DNA of 64,000 nucleotides from Candidatus Sphingomonas colombiensis. GTDB lineage: Bacteria > Pseudomonadota > Alphaproteobacteria > Sphingomonadales > Sphingomonadaceae. The translations under genes and the position numbers were made by a program. The stretch is taken from assembly GCA_029202845.1 (NCBI GenBank), contig CP119315.1:937501-1001500 (forward strand). The letters run 5' to 3'. Each line of letters begins with the position of its first letter. Positions within the stretch are counted from its first letter, which is position 1. Below the pieces are notes generated by a model that saw only the letters and a list, made by a program, of their open reading frames with translations, ran no database searches and was not told where the DNA came from. This document shows, piece after piece, positions 8,521-17,725 of this stretch.

Positions 8521-9666
8521 TCAGCGCGATCGGCCACGCGCGCTGACCGGCCAGATATCGACGAGCGTGTTGTCGCTCACCACATGATAGAAATCATAGA
8601 GGTTGACTGTCGGGTCGCAATGCGGCGCGCCCAGCGTCACCGTATCGCCTAGCGCCGGCAGCGTACCCGCCGGATGAACCAAGGCGCCCTGCTCGTCGCC
8701 CATGAAGAAATAGACCGTGCCCGCCGCCGCGCCACCGGCCAGCAACGGCGGCTTGGCGTCGGTCGCCATCGATTTCAGTCCAGCGTCCACCGTCACCAGC
8801 CCCGGCGAATTGGCGCTGATGACGCGCGTGTCGATCAGCAGCGCGGTTTCGAACGGGATTTCCCCCTCCACCGGCGTCAGCGCACAGACGCGATATTGGT
8901 CGTCCATGTAGATGTACGAGCCGACCTGAAGCTCGGTGAACAGGTTGAGCGTCGCATCGATGCGATGCGTGCCGGTGCCGCCGCCCGAGACGATCGGCGG
9001 TTTCCCCCCGGCCGCCTCCAGCGCGGCGAGGACGGAGCGCAGGTAATCTGCGCGATCACGGATCGCCGCCTCGCGCTCCGCGAAGCTCTCGATATGCTGT
9101 TGCGAGCCACAATAATATTGCACGCCGCCGTAAACGAGCGCGGGTTCGGCGGCGATCGCGCGATAGAGTTCCACGGCGGTTTCCGGGCTGGCGACGCCGG
9201 TGCGGTGGATGCCGGGGTCGATATCGATCAGCAGGGTCAACGGCCGACCTCCACGCGCCGTTACCGCCGCCGCGATGGCACGCGCGACATGCGGGTTGTC
9301 CGCCACACACATCAGCCCGGTCGCGCGTTCGTTGAGCGCCACCAGCCGCTCGATCCCAGGCGCAGAGACGACCGGCGAGGTGATCAACAGCCCCGCTATC
9401 CCCGCATCCGCCAGCGCCTCCGCCTCGCCAAGCTTGGCGCAACATTGCCCCAGCGCCCCGGCCGCGATCTGGCGCCGCGCGACATCGGCGCTTTTGTGCG
9501 TCTTGGCATGGGGGCGCAGCTTCAGGCCGTTCGCGGCAGCGAAATCGGCCATGCGCGCGATGTTGCGATCCAGCGCATCGCGGTCGATCACCAGCACCGG
9601 CGTGTTGAGATCGCGCCGCGATCCCTGCCGGCCGACCAGATGGCGGTGGAGTTCCTCGTCGGTCAT
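8521..9666 (-). CDS. D-threonine aldolase / DSD1-family PLP enzyme
   Basis: A 381-residue metal-activated fold-type III PLP enzyme with an alanine-racemase-like barrel and the C-terminal DSD1 domain. The PLP lysine is in the motif LRPHAKTHK near residue 51. The metal-binding motif HCDPTVNLYD is near residue 350. Relatives cleave D-threonine and other D-3-hydroxy amino acids to glycine plus an aldehyde, or dehydrate D-serine. The ATG at 9666 is preferred over a GTG nine bases upstream because GAGGTG is then placed correctly as its ribosome site. It begins five bases after the stop of the flavoprotein gene, so the two are co-transcribed. Confidence 0.88.
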   Translation of the reverse strand: MTDEELHRHLVGRQGSRRDLNTPVLVIDRDALDRNIARMADFAAANGLKLRPHAKTHKSADVARRQIAAGALGQCCAKLGEAEALADAGIAGLLITSPVVSAPGIERLVALNERATGLMCVADNPHVARAIAAAVTARGGRPLTLLIDIDPGIHRTGVASPETAVELYRAIAAEPALVYGGVQYYCGSQQHIESFAEREAAIRDRADYLRSVLAALEAAGGKPPIVSGGGTGTHRIDATLNLFTELQVGSYIYMDDQYRVCALTPVEGEIPFETALLIDTRVISANSPGLVTVDAGLKSMATDAKPPLLAGGAAAGTVYFFMGDEQGALVHPAGTLPALGDTVTLGAPHCDPTVNLYDFYHVVSDNTLVDIWPVSARGRSR

Positions 9667-9671
9667 GCGAT

Positions 9672-10952
9672 TCACCTCGATTGGCCGGGCGCGATGCCGA
9701 ACAGCTGCGCCAGATCGGCGTTGACGAATTTGGCACCGGGATCAACCTCGGCGCGGACCTTCAGAAAGTCCCCCGTTCGGGGATAGAGCGCCTGGACATC
9801 CGCGGTGCGCAATGTGTGGCGCTTGGCCCAATGCGGGCGGCCGTTGGCGCCGCGCAGCACCGGCTCGATCTCGGCGAACAGATCGCGCCACGGCATGCGC
9901 GCATATTGGTGGAACGACACCGACGCGCCCGCGCCGCGATTGAACGGGCTCATCCAGATATCGTCGCCCGCCACCAGCCGAAATTCGAACGGAAAGGCGA
10001 CCGGCAGCCGCTTCCGCCGGATATAGCCGATCGCCTCCAGCAGGGTGGGCATGCCATCCGCGCGGGGCAGTTCATATTCCATTTCCTCGAACCGGATGGT
10101 GCGATCGGCCGGGAAGATGCTCCACGCCGGCCCGACCCGGCGCGTCGACTTGCTGCTCAGCCGCATCATCAGCCGTTGCAACGACGGAATCGCGAACGGC
10201 ATCGAACGCCCGATCTCGCACGCGATGCGGAACGGGCGCTCATCGATATCGGTGCTGCGGTGCAAGTCACCCGGCCCCTCGACCGGGTGGAGCGTCTTGA
10301 AGATCACGCGATCGGCATAAGGGAAAACGAAAAACTCGAAATGCCGGGTCGCGCTTCCCAGTTCCGCCCAGCGTTCGGCGACTTCACCGAGCGGGCGGCT
10401 CTCGATCCGCTCCTCCAGATAATAAGCCGGGAGCACGTTGACGCGAATGCGCGTCGCCACGCCGAACAGCCCGAGCGACAGCCGCTGCGCCTGATAGAGA
10501 TCGGGATGCGTCGCCTCGTCACACTGGATAAGCGAGCCGTCGGCCAACATCAGCTCGAAGCCGATCACCTGTGTCGACAGGCTGCCGAGTTCGGCGCCGG
10601 TGCCGTGCGTGCCGGTCGCGGTCGCCCCGGCGAGCGATTGCGGGTTGATATCGCCCTGATTGATCAGCGACAGCCCCTCCGCCCACAAGGCTTCGGTGAG
10701 CCGGGCGAGGCTCCACCCGGCAGGCGCCCACACGCTGCGGCGATCGGACGCGATCTCGATCGTCGCGCGATAATCGCGCATGTCGAGCAGGGTGCCTTCG
10801 GTCGCGCACAATGGCATGAACGAATGGCCCGCGCCGCGCACGCGCACCTTGTTTGCCGAAAGGATCGCGGCGCGCAGTTCCGCCTCGTCGCGCGGGGCGG
10901 TGATCGCCTGCGGCCGCGCATTGACGCTTCCCGACCAGTTATTCCACTCCAT
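9672..10952 (-). CDS. FAD-linked aldonolactone oxidase family protein (D-arabinono-1,4-lactone oxidase type)
   Basis: A 426-residue flavoenzyme with an N-terminal PCMH-type FAD domain (RVRGAGHSFMPL near residue 40, whose His is the usual covalent FAD site, and GATATGTHGTG near 110) and a C-terminal ALO domain containing the HWAKRH form of the family's HWxK motif. Family members oxidise L-gulono-, L-galactono- or D-arabinono-lactones or alditols. No signal peptide is seen. It lies between the tetR gene (24-base gap) and the D-threonine aldolase gene (5-base gap). The substrate is not evident; the SMP-30 lactonase nearby suggests a sugar lactone. Confidence 0.88.
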   Translation of the reverse strand: MEWNNWSGSVNARPQAITAPRDEAELRAAILSANKVRVRGAGHSFMPLCATEGTLLDMRDYRATIEIASDRRSVWAPAGWSLARLTEALWAEGLSLINQGDINPQSLAGATATGTHGTGAELGSLSTQVIGFELMLADGSLIQCDEATHPDLYQAQRLSLGLFGVATRIRVNVLPAYYLEERIESRPLGEVAERWAELGSATRHFEFFVFPYADRVIFKTLHPVEGPGDLHRSTDIDERPFRIACEIGRSMPFAIPSLQRLMMRLSSKSTRRVGPAWSIFPADRTIRFEEMEYELPRADGMPTLLEAIGYIRRKRLPVAFPFEFRLVAGDDIWMSPFNRGAGASVSFHQYARMPWRDLFAEIEPVLRGANGRPHWAKRHTLRTADVQALYPRTGDFLKVRAEVDPGAKFVNADLAQLFGIAPGQSR

Positions 10953-10976
10953 CCGCCCGCTTCTCCGTTCCGGCGC

Positions 10977-11648
10977 CTAGCTGAAGCTCGCGAAATAGTG
11001 CGCGAACAGCAGGCATACTTCCCTGTTGATGATATCGGCGTCGCGATCGGGCTCCTCGACCACCATCTCGGTCGCCGCGTAGCTCAGTTCGACCGTCATG
11101 CGCGTGACGACCTCCAGCCGGCGCGGATCGGTGGCGGGGTACATCTCCCGCATATGTTTCAGAAAATGCGCCGCCACCATGTCGCGCGATCGGAAGCGCA
11201 GATCCTGCAACACCGGCACCGCGCGCAGCGCGCGGCCGATCGCGCTGCCACCGGGAAACTCGCGCTGGATCGTCGCCATCCGTTCGTGGATCGCGAGGCT
11301 CTTGGCCAGCCGCTCCTCCACGGTGTCGCCGAGCAGGCCGCCTGCATCGACCCACGCCATCACCTCATCATCCTGCGCGCGCATCAGCCGGTCGCCCAGT
11401 TCCTTGAGCACCGCATATTTGTTCGGGAAATAGCGATAGAGCGCGGGCGGCGAGAGCCCTGCCGCCTGACAGATCAAATTGGTGGTGAGCTGTTCGAACC
11501 CCACCCGCTCCAGCAATTGCCCCGCGGTTTCGAGGATCAGCTCGAACGTATCCTGCCCGCGCGCCTGCCGGGGGCGCAGCTTGGTGGCGAGCGGGGGGCG
11601 CTTGGCGCGTGGCTTGCGCGCGCGTGGAAGGGTTTCCGCAATGGTCAT
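10977..11648 (-). CDS. TetR/AcrR family regulator
   Basis: A 223-residue regulator with a basic N-terminal arm (about 30 residues rich in Arg, Lys and Pro) and a TetR helix-turn-helix (TTNLICQAAGLSPPALYRYF near residues 55-74). The remainder is a helical ligand domain. The ATG overlaps the stop of the MFS gene by four bases (ATGA), so it is in the operon TonB receptor -> MFS -> TetR -> oxidase -> aldolase and is likely to repress it. Candidate target sites are the 25-base direct repeats in the gap before the receptor. Confidence 0.92.
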   Translation of the reverse strand: MTIAETLPRARKPRAKRPPLATKLRPRQARGQDTFELILETAGQLLERVGFEQLTTNLICQAAGLSPPALYRYFPNKYAVLKELGDRLMRAQDDEVMAWVDAGGLLGDTVEERLAKSLAIHERMATIQREFPGGSAIGRALRAVPVLQDLRFRSRDMVAAHFLKHMREMYPATDPRRLEVVTRMTVELSYAATEMVVEEPDRDADIINREVCLLFAHYFASFS

Positions 11649-12844
11649 GAGGCAGGGGTGAGCACGACAGGACGGCGTGTCAAATGAACCGCGAGAACGA
11701 TCGCGATCGCCGCCGCCATCAGCCCCGCGCCCAGCATCGCGCAGCCGCGCACATCGGCGTCACTCACCGCCAGCGAAGCGAAAAACGGCCCCGCGCTGCA
11801 CCCGAGCAGTGCAGCACCCGAGCCGAACACCGCGGCACGACGCGTCGGATCCGCCTCGATCGCCAGCGGGGTGAGCAGCGGCGCTGCAAACATCCACAGG
11901 CCACCGAACAATGCGGAAGCGAGCAGGAACACGCCTGATCCAGGCAATTGCGCGAACAGCAGCATCAGCGCCGCCATCGCCGCCTGCGATCCGAGCAACG
12001 CCGGCAACCAGCGCATTCGCCCGGCGAGGAAAGTGGCGAGTGTCCCGCCCGTCACCTGCGCCGCGAGCGAAAGCGACAGCGCCAGATCGGCCGTTCCGGC
12101 AGGATGCCCGGCCTGCCGCGACAATGGCTCGACATAGATCCACACCGCCAGGATCGCGGCGTTGAAACAGAATACTCCCGCCAGCGCCGCCAGTCCGCGC
12201 GGCGTGGGGATACCGCTCGGCTCGTCGGTGGCGACCGGCAATGGCGTGAACATGCGCGGCACCGCGAAGCCGGCGAAGGCGGTCAGGACGCCCATCGCCG
12301 CCAGCACCGCGAAACCCCCGTCCGCGCCATAGGGGCGCACCACCCACGGGCCGAGCGTCGCGACGACGACGAATTGCGCCAGCGTCTGCACCGTCAGATA
12401 GATCGCCGCCCAGCGCTCCGGGCGCGGCGCGCGGACGATCATCGCGGTCATCAGCCAGATCAGCGCGCCGCTAGGCAACCCATTCAGTCCGCGCACCGCC
12501 ACCAGCGCCCAGCCGTCGCACCACAAGGTCGCACTGTTGAACAGCGCCATCAGCAAGCCGCATGCAATGGTCAACGGGCGCAACCGCTGCGTGCCGAGCA
12601 GTGCGCCGGTCAGGCCGGCGGCGATCCCCATGGTCAGCAGTTCGATCGTTCCCGCCTGCCCGATCTGCGGCGCGCTCAGCCGTCCGGCGTGCTCGAGTGC
12701 GCCGAGCAGTAACGGGCCAACCCCGGCGAACATGATTCCCGTAACGCCGGCGAACAATGTGGCCGCGATCTCGATCGTGGCCGGGCGCGGGCCGAGCCAC
12801 ACGCGGCCGTCGGCGCCTTCGCCCGCCGTCGCCGCGCCCGTCAT
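11645..12844 (-). CDS. MFS transporter
   Basis: A 399-residue inner-membrane protein with about 12 hydrophobic segments in two halves split by a polar stretch near residues 205-215. It resembles the arabinose-efflux/AraJ-type MFS proteins (ALLGTQRLRPL in loop 2-3). It starts one base after the stop of TonB receptor 2, repeating the receptor-then-MFS arrangement seen at the left end of the window, and overlaps tetR downstream. It probably moves the compound brought in by the receptor. The direction of transport cannot be decided from sequence. Confidence 0.9.
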   Translation of the reverse strand: MTGAATAGEGADGRVWLGPRPATIEIAATLFAGVTGIMFAGVGPLLLGALEHAGRLSAPQIGQAGTIELLTMGIAAGLTGALLGTQRLRPLTIACGLLMALFNSATLWCDGWALVAVRGLNGLPSGALIWLMTAMIVRAPRPERWAAIYLTVQTLAQFVVVATLGPWVVRPYGADGGFAVLAAMGVLTAFAGFAVPRMFTPLPVATDEPSGIPTPRGLAALAGVFCFNAAILAVWIYVEPLSRQAGHPAGTADLALSLSLAAQVTGGTLATFLAGRMRWLPALLGSQAAMAALMLLFAQLPGSGVFLLASALFGGLWMFAAPLLTPLAIEADPTRRAAVFGSGAALLGCSAGPFFASLAVSDADVRGCAMLGAGLMAAAIAIVLAVHLTRRPVVLTPAS

Positions 12845-12845
12845 G

Positions 12846-15104
12846 TCAATAACGTGCCTTCAGATAGAGGCCGTAAGTGCGCGGCGGCCCGACGCTGAAC
12901 ACGTCGAAGCCCAGCGTCGGGATCGGCGTCATGTCGGAGATGTTCACCTCGTTGAAGATGTTCTTGCCCCACACGCCGATCTCCAGCTTGTCCCGCGCGA
13001 CGCGAAGCCCGAGCCGTGCATCGACGAAAGCGCGCGCCTGATCCCCCAGCCGCGCGGCGTTCGAGGTGTCGAAGAACACCTTGCTGCGGAACGACATGCT
13101 GGTGTTGGCGACGAGCGTGCCGAGCGGCGTTTGATGCTGCCAGTCGATCGCGCCCTGAATGCTGATCTTCGGCGCGGAGGGAAGCGTGTTACCCGAATAG
13201 TCGTTCCCGGCCGATATGAAGTCGCTGTACGTAGCGTGGAGATAGGCCGCGTTGAGCGAAACCGTCAGCCCGCGGGTCGGCGTCGCCTCCAGCTCCAGTT
13301 CGCCGCCGTAGATTTTCGCTGCCGAAGCGTTGGTGAAAAGCTGGCGGGTGATCGCGCCGTCCTCCACCGTCGTATAGACCTGCAAGTTCTTGTAATCATA
13401 ATAAAAGGCCGAGACATTGGCGCGCAGCGTGCGGCCAAGCAGCTCGGTCTTGGCGCCGACTTCATAGGCGTTGACCGTTTCGTCCTTATACGGGCCGAGA
13501 TCGGCCGGGTTGCCGGTCTGCCCGCTGAAGAAGCCACCGCTCTTCGCCCCGCGATTATAGCTCGCATAGATATTCGCGGTTGGGGACAGGCGATATTGCA
13601 GGCCGACCTTGCCGGTTACGGATTCGAACGTCTTCGCCCCGTCAAAGGTGAAGATCGGCACCAGGCCGTTCGCGGCCTGGCTGACGTAATGGAAATCCTT
13701 GTGATCGGCGGAATAGCGCAAGCCGCCGGTCAGCGTCAGTTGCTCGGTCAGATCGTAATCGAGCTGGCCGAACGCGGCATAACTGTCGACCTTCTGCGTC
13801 AGCGGCCAGCCGAATAGCCCGATGCCATCCACCAGATCGGTGCCGGTCGGATTGTCCGGCGTCGCTATCATCTCCTGCACCAGCGGCAGCACGTTATAGG
13901 CCGAATTGTTGTTGAGATAATCGTGCGCGTAATATGCGCCGACCACGTAGCGCAGCGGGGTGTGGCCGTTCGATTGCAGGCGCAATTCCTGGCTGAACGT
14001 GTTCTGTCGCGCGATATAGCTGGCGGTGATCACCGGGATCGGGCTTGCGTCGGTATCTTCCTGATCGTTGCGGTTGGCATGCTGATAACCCGTGACCGAC
14101 ACGATCGACACCGCCCCAAGATCAACCGTCAGCGTGTTCGAAACGGTGAACAGGTTCACCCGGTCCTTGCCCTCGAAGCCGTAATCGCCCTGGTAGAGAT
14201 TCGTGCTGGTGTTGGCGTAGCCCATGAAGTTGGTGCACTGGCCCGACGTGTAATAGGCCGGCAGGCAAAGCCCGTCCGGCCCCGTCGCCGCCGCCGTCTG
14301 CGGCTGAAGCGATCGATTATAGGCCCATATAGACCCCCCCGTCGAACGCCCCGTGCTGATCACCAGATTGTCGGTAACATTGGCGCTCGGCGTGAAATGA
14401 AGCGTGCCGCGCACTGCCCAGCGATTAGTGTTGTTTCCAAAATGGTTGGTTAGGCGGTTTAGCGTGTAGCCGTCGTCGCGTTGATATAATCCCGCGAGGC
14501 GAATGGATAACTTGTCGACGATTAGCGGTACACTGACGCCGCCCTGCACGTTGACAGAATTGAACCGACCATATTCGGCCGACAGATCCGCCTCCGGCTC
14601 GTTGCCGGGCAGGCGGCTGGTGACGTTGATCGCGCCGCCAGTGGTGTTGCGGCCATAGAGCGTGCCCTGCGGCCCGCGCAGCACCTCCACCTGTTGCAGA
14701 TCGAAGAACGCCAGCCGCTGCGCCAGCGGCGAGCCGACATAGACGCCATCGGCGTAGATACCGACCGCGCTGTTAGTCGCCGGATTGAAATCGTTGACGC
14801 CGACGCCGCGGATGAAGATGCGCGGATTGGCGCCATTGTCATCCGATTTGATCTGTAGTCCCGGCGCCTGGTTCGACAGATCGACGAGATCGAGCGTGCG
14901 CCGGTTCTGGATCGCCTCGGCCGTGATCGCCGTCACCGCGATCGGCACGTCCTGCAACCGCTCGCTGCGTTTCTGCGCGGTGACGATCACGTCGGGTATT
15001 TGCGCCCCGCCACCGGAGGGCGGCTGATCCGCCTGCTGTGCCACGGCGGATTGCGCGACGGCGAGTGCGGCCGCCGAAATGGTGATCCCAAGTGCCCGTT
15101 TCAT
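12846..15104 (-). CDS. TonB-dependent receptor (2)
   Basis: A 752-residue outer-membrane receptor. The ATG at 15104 follows GGGGAGGA and gives a good signal peptide ending in SAVAQQ; the frame runs open further upstream to 15422 but across AT-rich promoter DNA. Plug motifs are PDVIVTAQKRSERLQDVP near residue 40 and VLRGPQGTLYGRNTTGGAINV near 150. The barrel ends in LKARY. It heads an operon with an MFS, a TetR regulator, an aldonolactone-oxidase-like enzyme and a D-threonine aldolase, which suggests the ligand is degraded by those enzymes. Confidence 0.93.
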   Translation of the reverse strand: MKRALGITISAAALAVAQSAVAQQADQPPSGGGAQIPDVIVTAQKRSERLQDVPIAVTAITAEAIQNRRTLDLVDLSNQAPGLQIKSDDNGANPRIFIRGVGVNDFNPATNSAVGIYADGVYVGSPLAQRLAFFDLQQVEVLRGPQGTLYGRNTTGGAINVTSRLPGNEPEADLSAEYGRFNSVNVQGGVSVPLIVDKLSIRLAGLYQRDDGYTLNRLTNHFGNNTNRWAVRGTLHFTPSANVTDNLVISTGRSTGGSIWAYNRSLQPQTAAATGPDGLCLPAYYTSGQCTNFMGYANTSTNLYQGDYGFEGKDRVNLFTVSNTLTVDLGAVSIVSVTGYQHANRNDQEDTDASPIPVITASYIARQNTFSQELRLQSNGHTPLRYVVGAYYAHDYLNNNSAYNVLPLVQEMIATPDNPTGTDLVDGIGLFGWPLTQKVDSYAAFGQLDYDLTEQLTLTGGLRYSADHKDFHYVSQAANGLVPIFTFDGAKTFESVTGKVGLQYRLSPTANIYASYNRGAKSGGFFSGQTGNPADLGPYKDETVNAYEVGAKTELLGRTLRANVSAFYYDYKNLQVYTTVEDGAITRQLFTNASAAKIYGGELELEATPTRGLTVSLNAAYLHATYSDFISAGNDYSGNTLPSAPKISIQGAIDWQHQTPLGTLVANTSMSFRSKVFFDTSNAARLGDQARAFVDARLGLRVARDKLEIGVWGKNIFNEVNISDMTPIPTLGFDVFSVGPPRTYGLYLKARY

Positions 15105-15442
15105 CACGAACGGTCCTCCCCAAAATCTTTGTACGCAAATGATAGCAATAAATACCGTTCTGGCAATTGTTCTTAATAAATTGATATTATTATATATAAT
15201 TTTGACGCGATGCGCCATTCGACGCAAATCGATAGCAAATATTACCGATGAAACTCGTGCCTGGGATCGAGTCGCCGCCCCTCCCCGGAAGGTGCGCGGA
15301 CCAGCGCGCAGCCGATCAGAACGAACCATCTTGCGACATGGATCGAAAAATGCATTACTTTGCTTCCTAATTAAAAAAGAAAAGCTCGGTTCGGGCGCGT
15401 GTCGTTGTCGCCGCCGAGACAACAGAGAGGAGCCTGGTCATC
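15105..15442. promoter_or_regulatory. Divergent promoter region between TonB receptors 2 and 3
   Basis: A 338-base gap with a marked AT-rich core at about 15170-15205 (TATTATATATAA), unusual in this GC-rich window and well placed for promoters. Two imperfect copies of a 25-26-base motif lie on the same strand, 15133-15157 and 15222-15247, sharing ACGCAAAT, GATAGCAA and TACCG. A second AT-rich patch at about 15350-15385 precedes the plus-strand receptor. Nothing coding is seen. Confidence 0.6.
15133..15247. repeat. Pair of imperfect direct repeats, 25 and 26 bases
   Basis: The copies at 15133-15157 and 15222-15247 differ by one inserted C and a few central bases. The first lies about 30-55 bases before the receptor-2 start. 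They bracket the AT-rich core. Paired operators for a local regulator, for example the TetR protein of the adjoining operon, would look like this. Confidence 0.5.
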
Positions 15443-17665
15443 ATGACTCACCGCAACGCGCGCCGACAAATCGCCCTTTCCGGCCTGATCCTGCCGGCCA
15501 TGCTGCTCCCGGCGATCGCCGCCGCGCAGGTCGCCACGTCAAGCGAAGCCTCCGCGCCCGATGCGGGGACGCAGACGGCCGCAACCGGCGATATCATCGT
15601 CACCGCCCAGCGCCGGGAACAGAAGCTTCAGGACGTGCCCGTCGCGGTCACCGCATTCGGCGCCGATCAGCTCAAGGGCAACAACGTCGAATCGATGCAG
15701 GACATCGCGACGCGCACTCCGGGGCTGAGTGTCAGCCAGGTCGATCCGATCAACCAGAATTTCGCGATGCGCGGCATCGGCACCGCCGCCGGGATCAGCC
15801 AGAATGCGGGCGGCGATCCATCGGTCGTCGTGTTCGTCGATGGCGTTTATGCCGGACGCGGCGGCACCCCGGATATCGACTCGCTCGATCTCGAACGGGT
15901 CGAAGTGCTGCGTGGGCCGCAAGGCACGTTGTTCGGCAAGAACGCGATCGGCGGCCTCGTCCAGTTCATCAGCCGCAAGCCTTCGGCCGACCCCTCGTTT
16001 CACATCGAGGGAAGCTACGGCAATTACAATCGCTATAGCATCGTCACCTACGGCAACACGCCGATCACCGACAAAATCTTCCTGTCGGTGGGCTTTTCAC
16101 ACAAGCAACGCGACGGTTTCGAATATAACGAAACCACCGGAAACCGCGTAAATAACGAAAATCTGACGACCGGGCGCGCCGCGCTTCGCTTCGTCCCGAC
16201 CGACAATCTGGACATCATCCTGCGCGGCGATTTTTCGGATCAGAACCAGCTCGGCAATCCGCGCCACAATATTTGCGATCCGACATTCGCCGGCGGGATT
16301 CACTGCGTCGGGATCAATCCCGATCCGCGCGTGGTGAACGCCTATACCGACGGCTATATCAAGCGCTTCACCCAGACCTATAGCGCAGAGATAAACTGGA
16401 CCGTGCCGATCGGGACGATCACGTCACTGACCGCGGTGCGCAAGGTCGATTTCAAATTCCTCACGCCGTTTTTCAGCAACCCGGTCAATCCGCCAAATCA
16501 GATCGAGTCCACCGATTTCGGCCATGAATGGGATACGCAATTCAGCCAGGAACTGCGGCTCGCCTTTACCGGCTTCGACGATCGCCTGCACGGCCAGACC
16601 GGCATTTATTACCTGCACGAGAACAACAATCGCATCGAGGGGCAGATTCAGGATTTCGCGACCCCGGCGATCACCGGAACCGCAATCTATCCGCAATATG
16701 TGAAGGCGCGCAGCTTCGCCGTCTTCGGCCAGCTCGATTACGAGATCGCGCCCAATTTCACCGCGACCGCCGGCGCCCGGATGACCTGGGAGCACAAGGA
16801 GGGCGAATTCGCCGGCTTCAAGGTTAGCGGCCCCGGCCTGCCACCACCGCTCGGCTCACTTGCCGGCTATGATGTAGAGGGCGCCAAGAGCTGGAGCGCC
16901 TTCACGCCACGCTTCGCGTTGAACTGGAAGGTTGCGCCCGACATCATGTTCTACGGATCGGTGGCGCGCGGCTATAAGAGCGGCGGCTTTCAGGGCCTGT
17001 CCGGCACCGCCGCCGGCGCCGCCACTCCTTACGATCCGGAACTGGCATGGGGTTATGAGGCGGGCGCGAAAACGCAGTGGTTCGATCGACGCCTGACGTT
17101 CAACCTCGCTCTGTTCAGAACAGATTACAAAAATCTGCAAGTTTCGCAACTTGTTCCGCTGTGCTGCGTCGTGGTCAGCAATGCCGCAAAGGCGAAAATC
17201 CAAGGTGTGGAAGTGGAAGCGATCGCCCGCCCCTTCCCCGGCTTCGAGATCGACGGCAGCTATTCATATCTCGATGCCAAGTTCATTTCGTATAATATTC
17301 CAGGACAGAATTACACCGGGAACGAACTTCCGCGTTCGCCGAAAAACAAATTCAATATTGGCGCGCAATATGATCTGATGGCTAATGATTGGCGTATCCG
17401 CGCGCGCGCCGATTATTCGTGGGTCGGCAACGCATATTTCGACGCGTCCAATATCCCGCAGCAACTCTGGCCGAGCCATGAAAATCTCGATGCGCGCATT
17501 TCGCTGCGGGCGCCGGGCAAAGCATGGGAGCTTTCGGTGTGGGGCAAGAATCTGACCGACGCGCTTGTGCCGAATTACGTCACTTATTTCGGGCCTTACC
17601 GGCAGATACTGGTTCCTTACGCGCCGCCACGCACTTACGGCGTGAGCTTGTCGTTCGACATGTAG
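15443..17665 (+). CDS. TonB-dependent receptor (3)
   Basis: A 740-residue outer-membrane receptor starting at an ATG behind AGAGGAGCC. The signal peptide ends in AIAAAQ. Plug motifs are GDIIVTAQRREQKLQDVP near residue 50 and VLRGPQGTLFGKNAIGG near 155; the barrel ends in VSLSFDM, a little unlike the usual terminal Phe or Trp. It is read away from receptor 2 through a shared promoter region, and no other gene follows it in the same direction. Co-regulation with the minus-strand operon is likely. Ligand unknown. Confidence 0.93.
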   Translation: MTHRNARRQIALSGLILPAMLLPAIAAAQVATSSEASAPDAGTQTAATGDIIVTAQRREQKLQDVPVAVTAFGADQLKGNNVESMQDIATRTPGLSVSQVDPINQNFAMRGIGTAAGISQNAGGDPSVVVFVDGVYAGRGGTPDIDSLDLERVEVLRGPQGTLFGKNAIGGLVQFISRKPSADPSFHIEGSYGNYNRYSIVTYGNTPITDKIFLSVGFSHKQRDGFEYNETTGNRVNNENLTTGRAALRFVPTDNLDIILRGDFSDQNQLGNPRHNICDPTFAGGIHCVGINPDPRVVNAYTDGYIKRFTQTYSAEINWTVPIGTITSLTAVRKVDFKFLTPFFSNPVNPPNQIESTDFGHEWDTQFSQELRLAFTGFDDRLHGQTGIYYLHENNNRIEGQIQDFATPAITGTAIYPQYVKARSFAVFGQLDYEIAPNFTATAGARMTWEHKEGEFAGFKVSGPGLPPPLGSLAGYDVEGAKSWSAFTPRFALNWKVAPDIMFYGSVARGYKSGGFQGLSGTAAGAATPYDPELAWGYEAGAKTQWFDRRLTFNLALFRTDYKNLQVSQLVPLCCVVVSNAAKAKIQGVEVEAIARPFPGFEIDGSYSYLDAKFISYNIPGQNYTGNELPRSPKNKFNIGAQYDLMANDWRIRARADYSWVGNAYFDASNIPQQLWPSHENLDARISLRAPGKAWELSVWGKNLTDALVPNYVTYFGPYRQILVPYAPPRTYGVSLSFDM

Positions 17666-17725
17666 CGCAAGCCTGCCTCCGCGCGGCGACGGCATAGCCA
17701 GGTCGCGCGGGGGTGTGCGTCATGC

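Noticed and set aside
8521..9666. Alanine racemase
   Set aside because: The PLP barrel is similar, but the C-terminal HCDPTVNLYD metal motif belongs to the D-threonine aldolase/D-serine dehydratase group.
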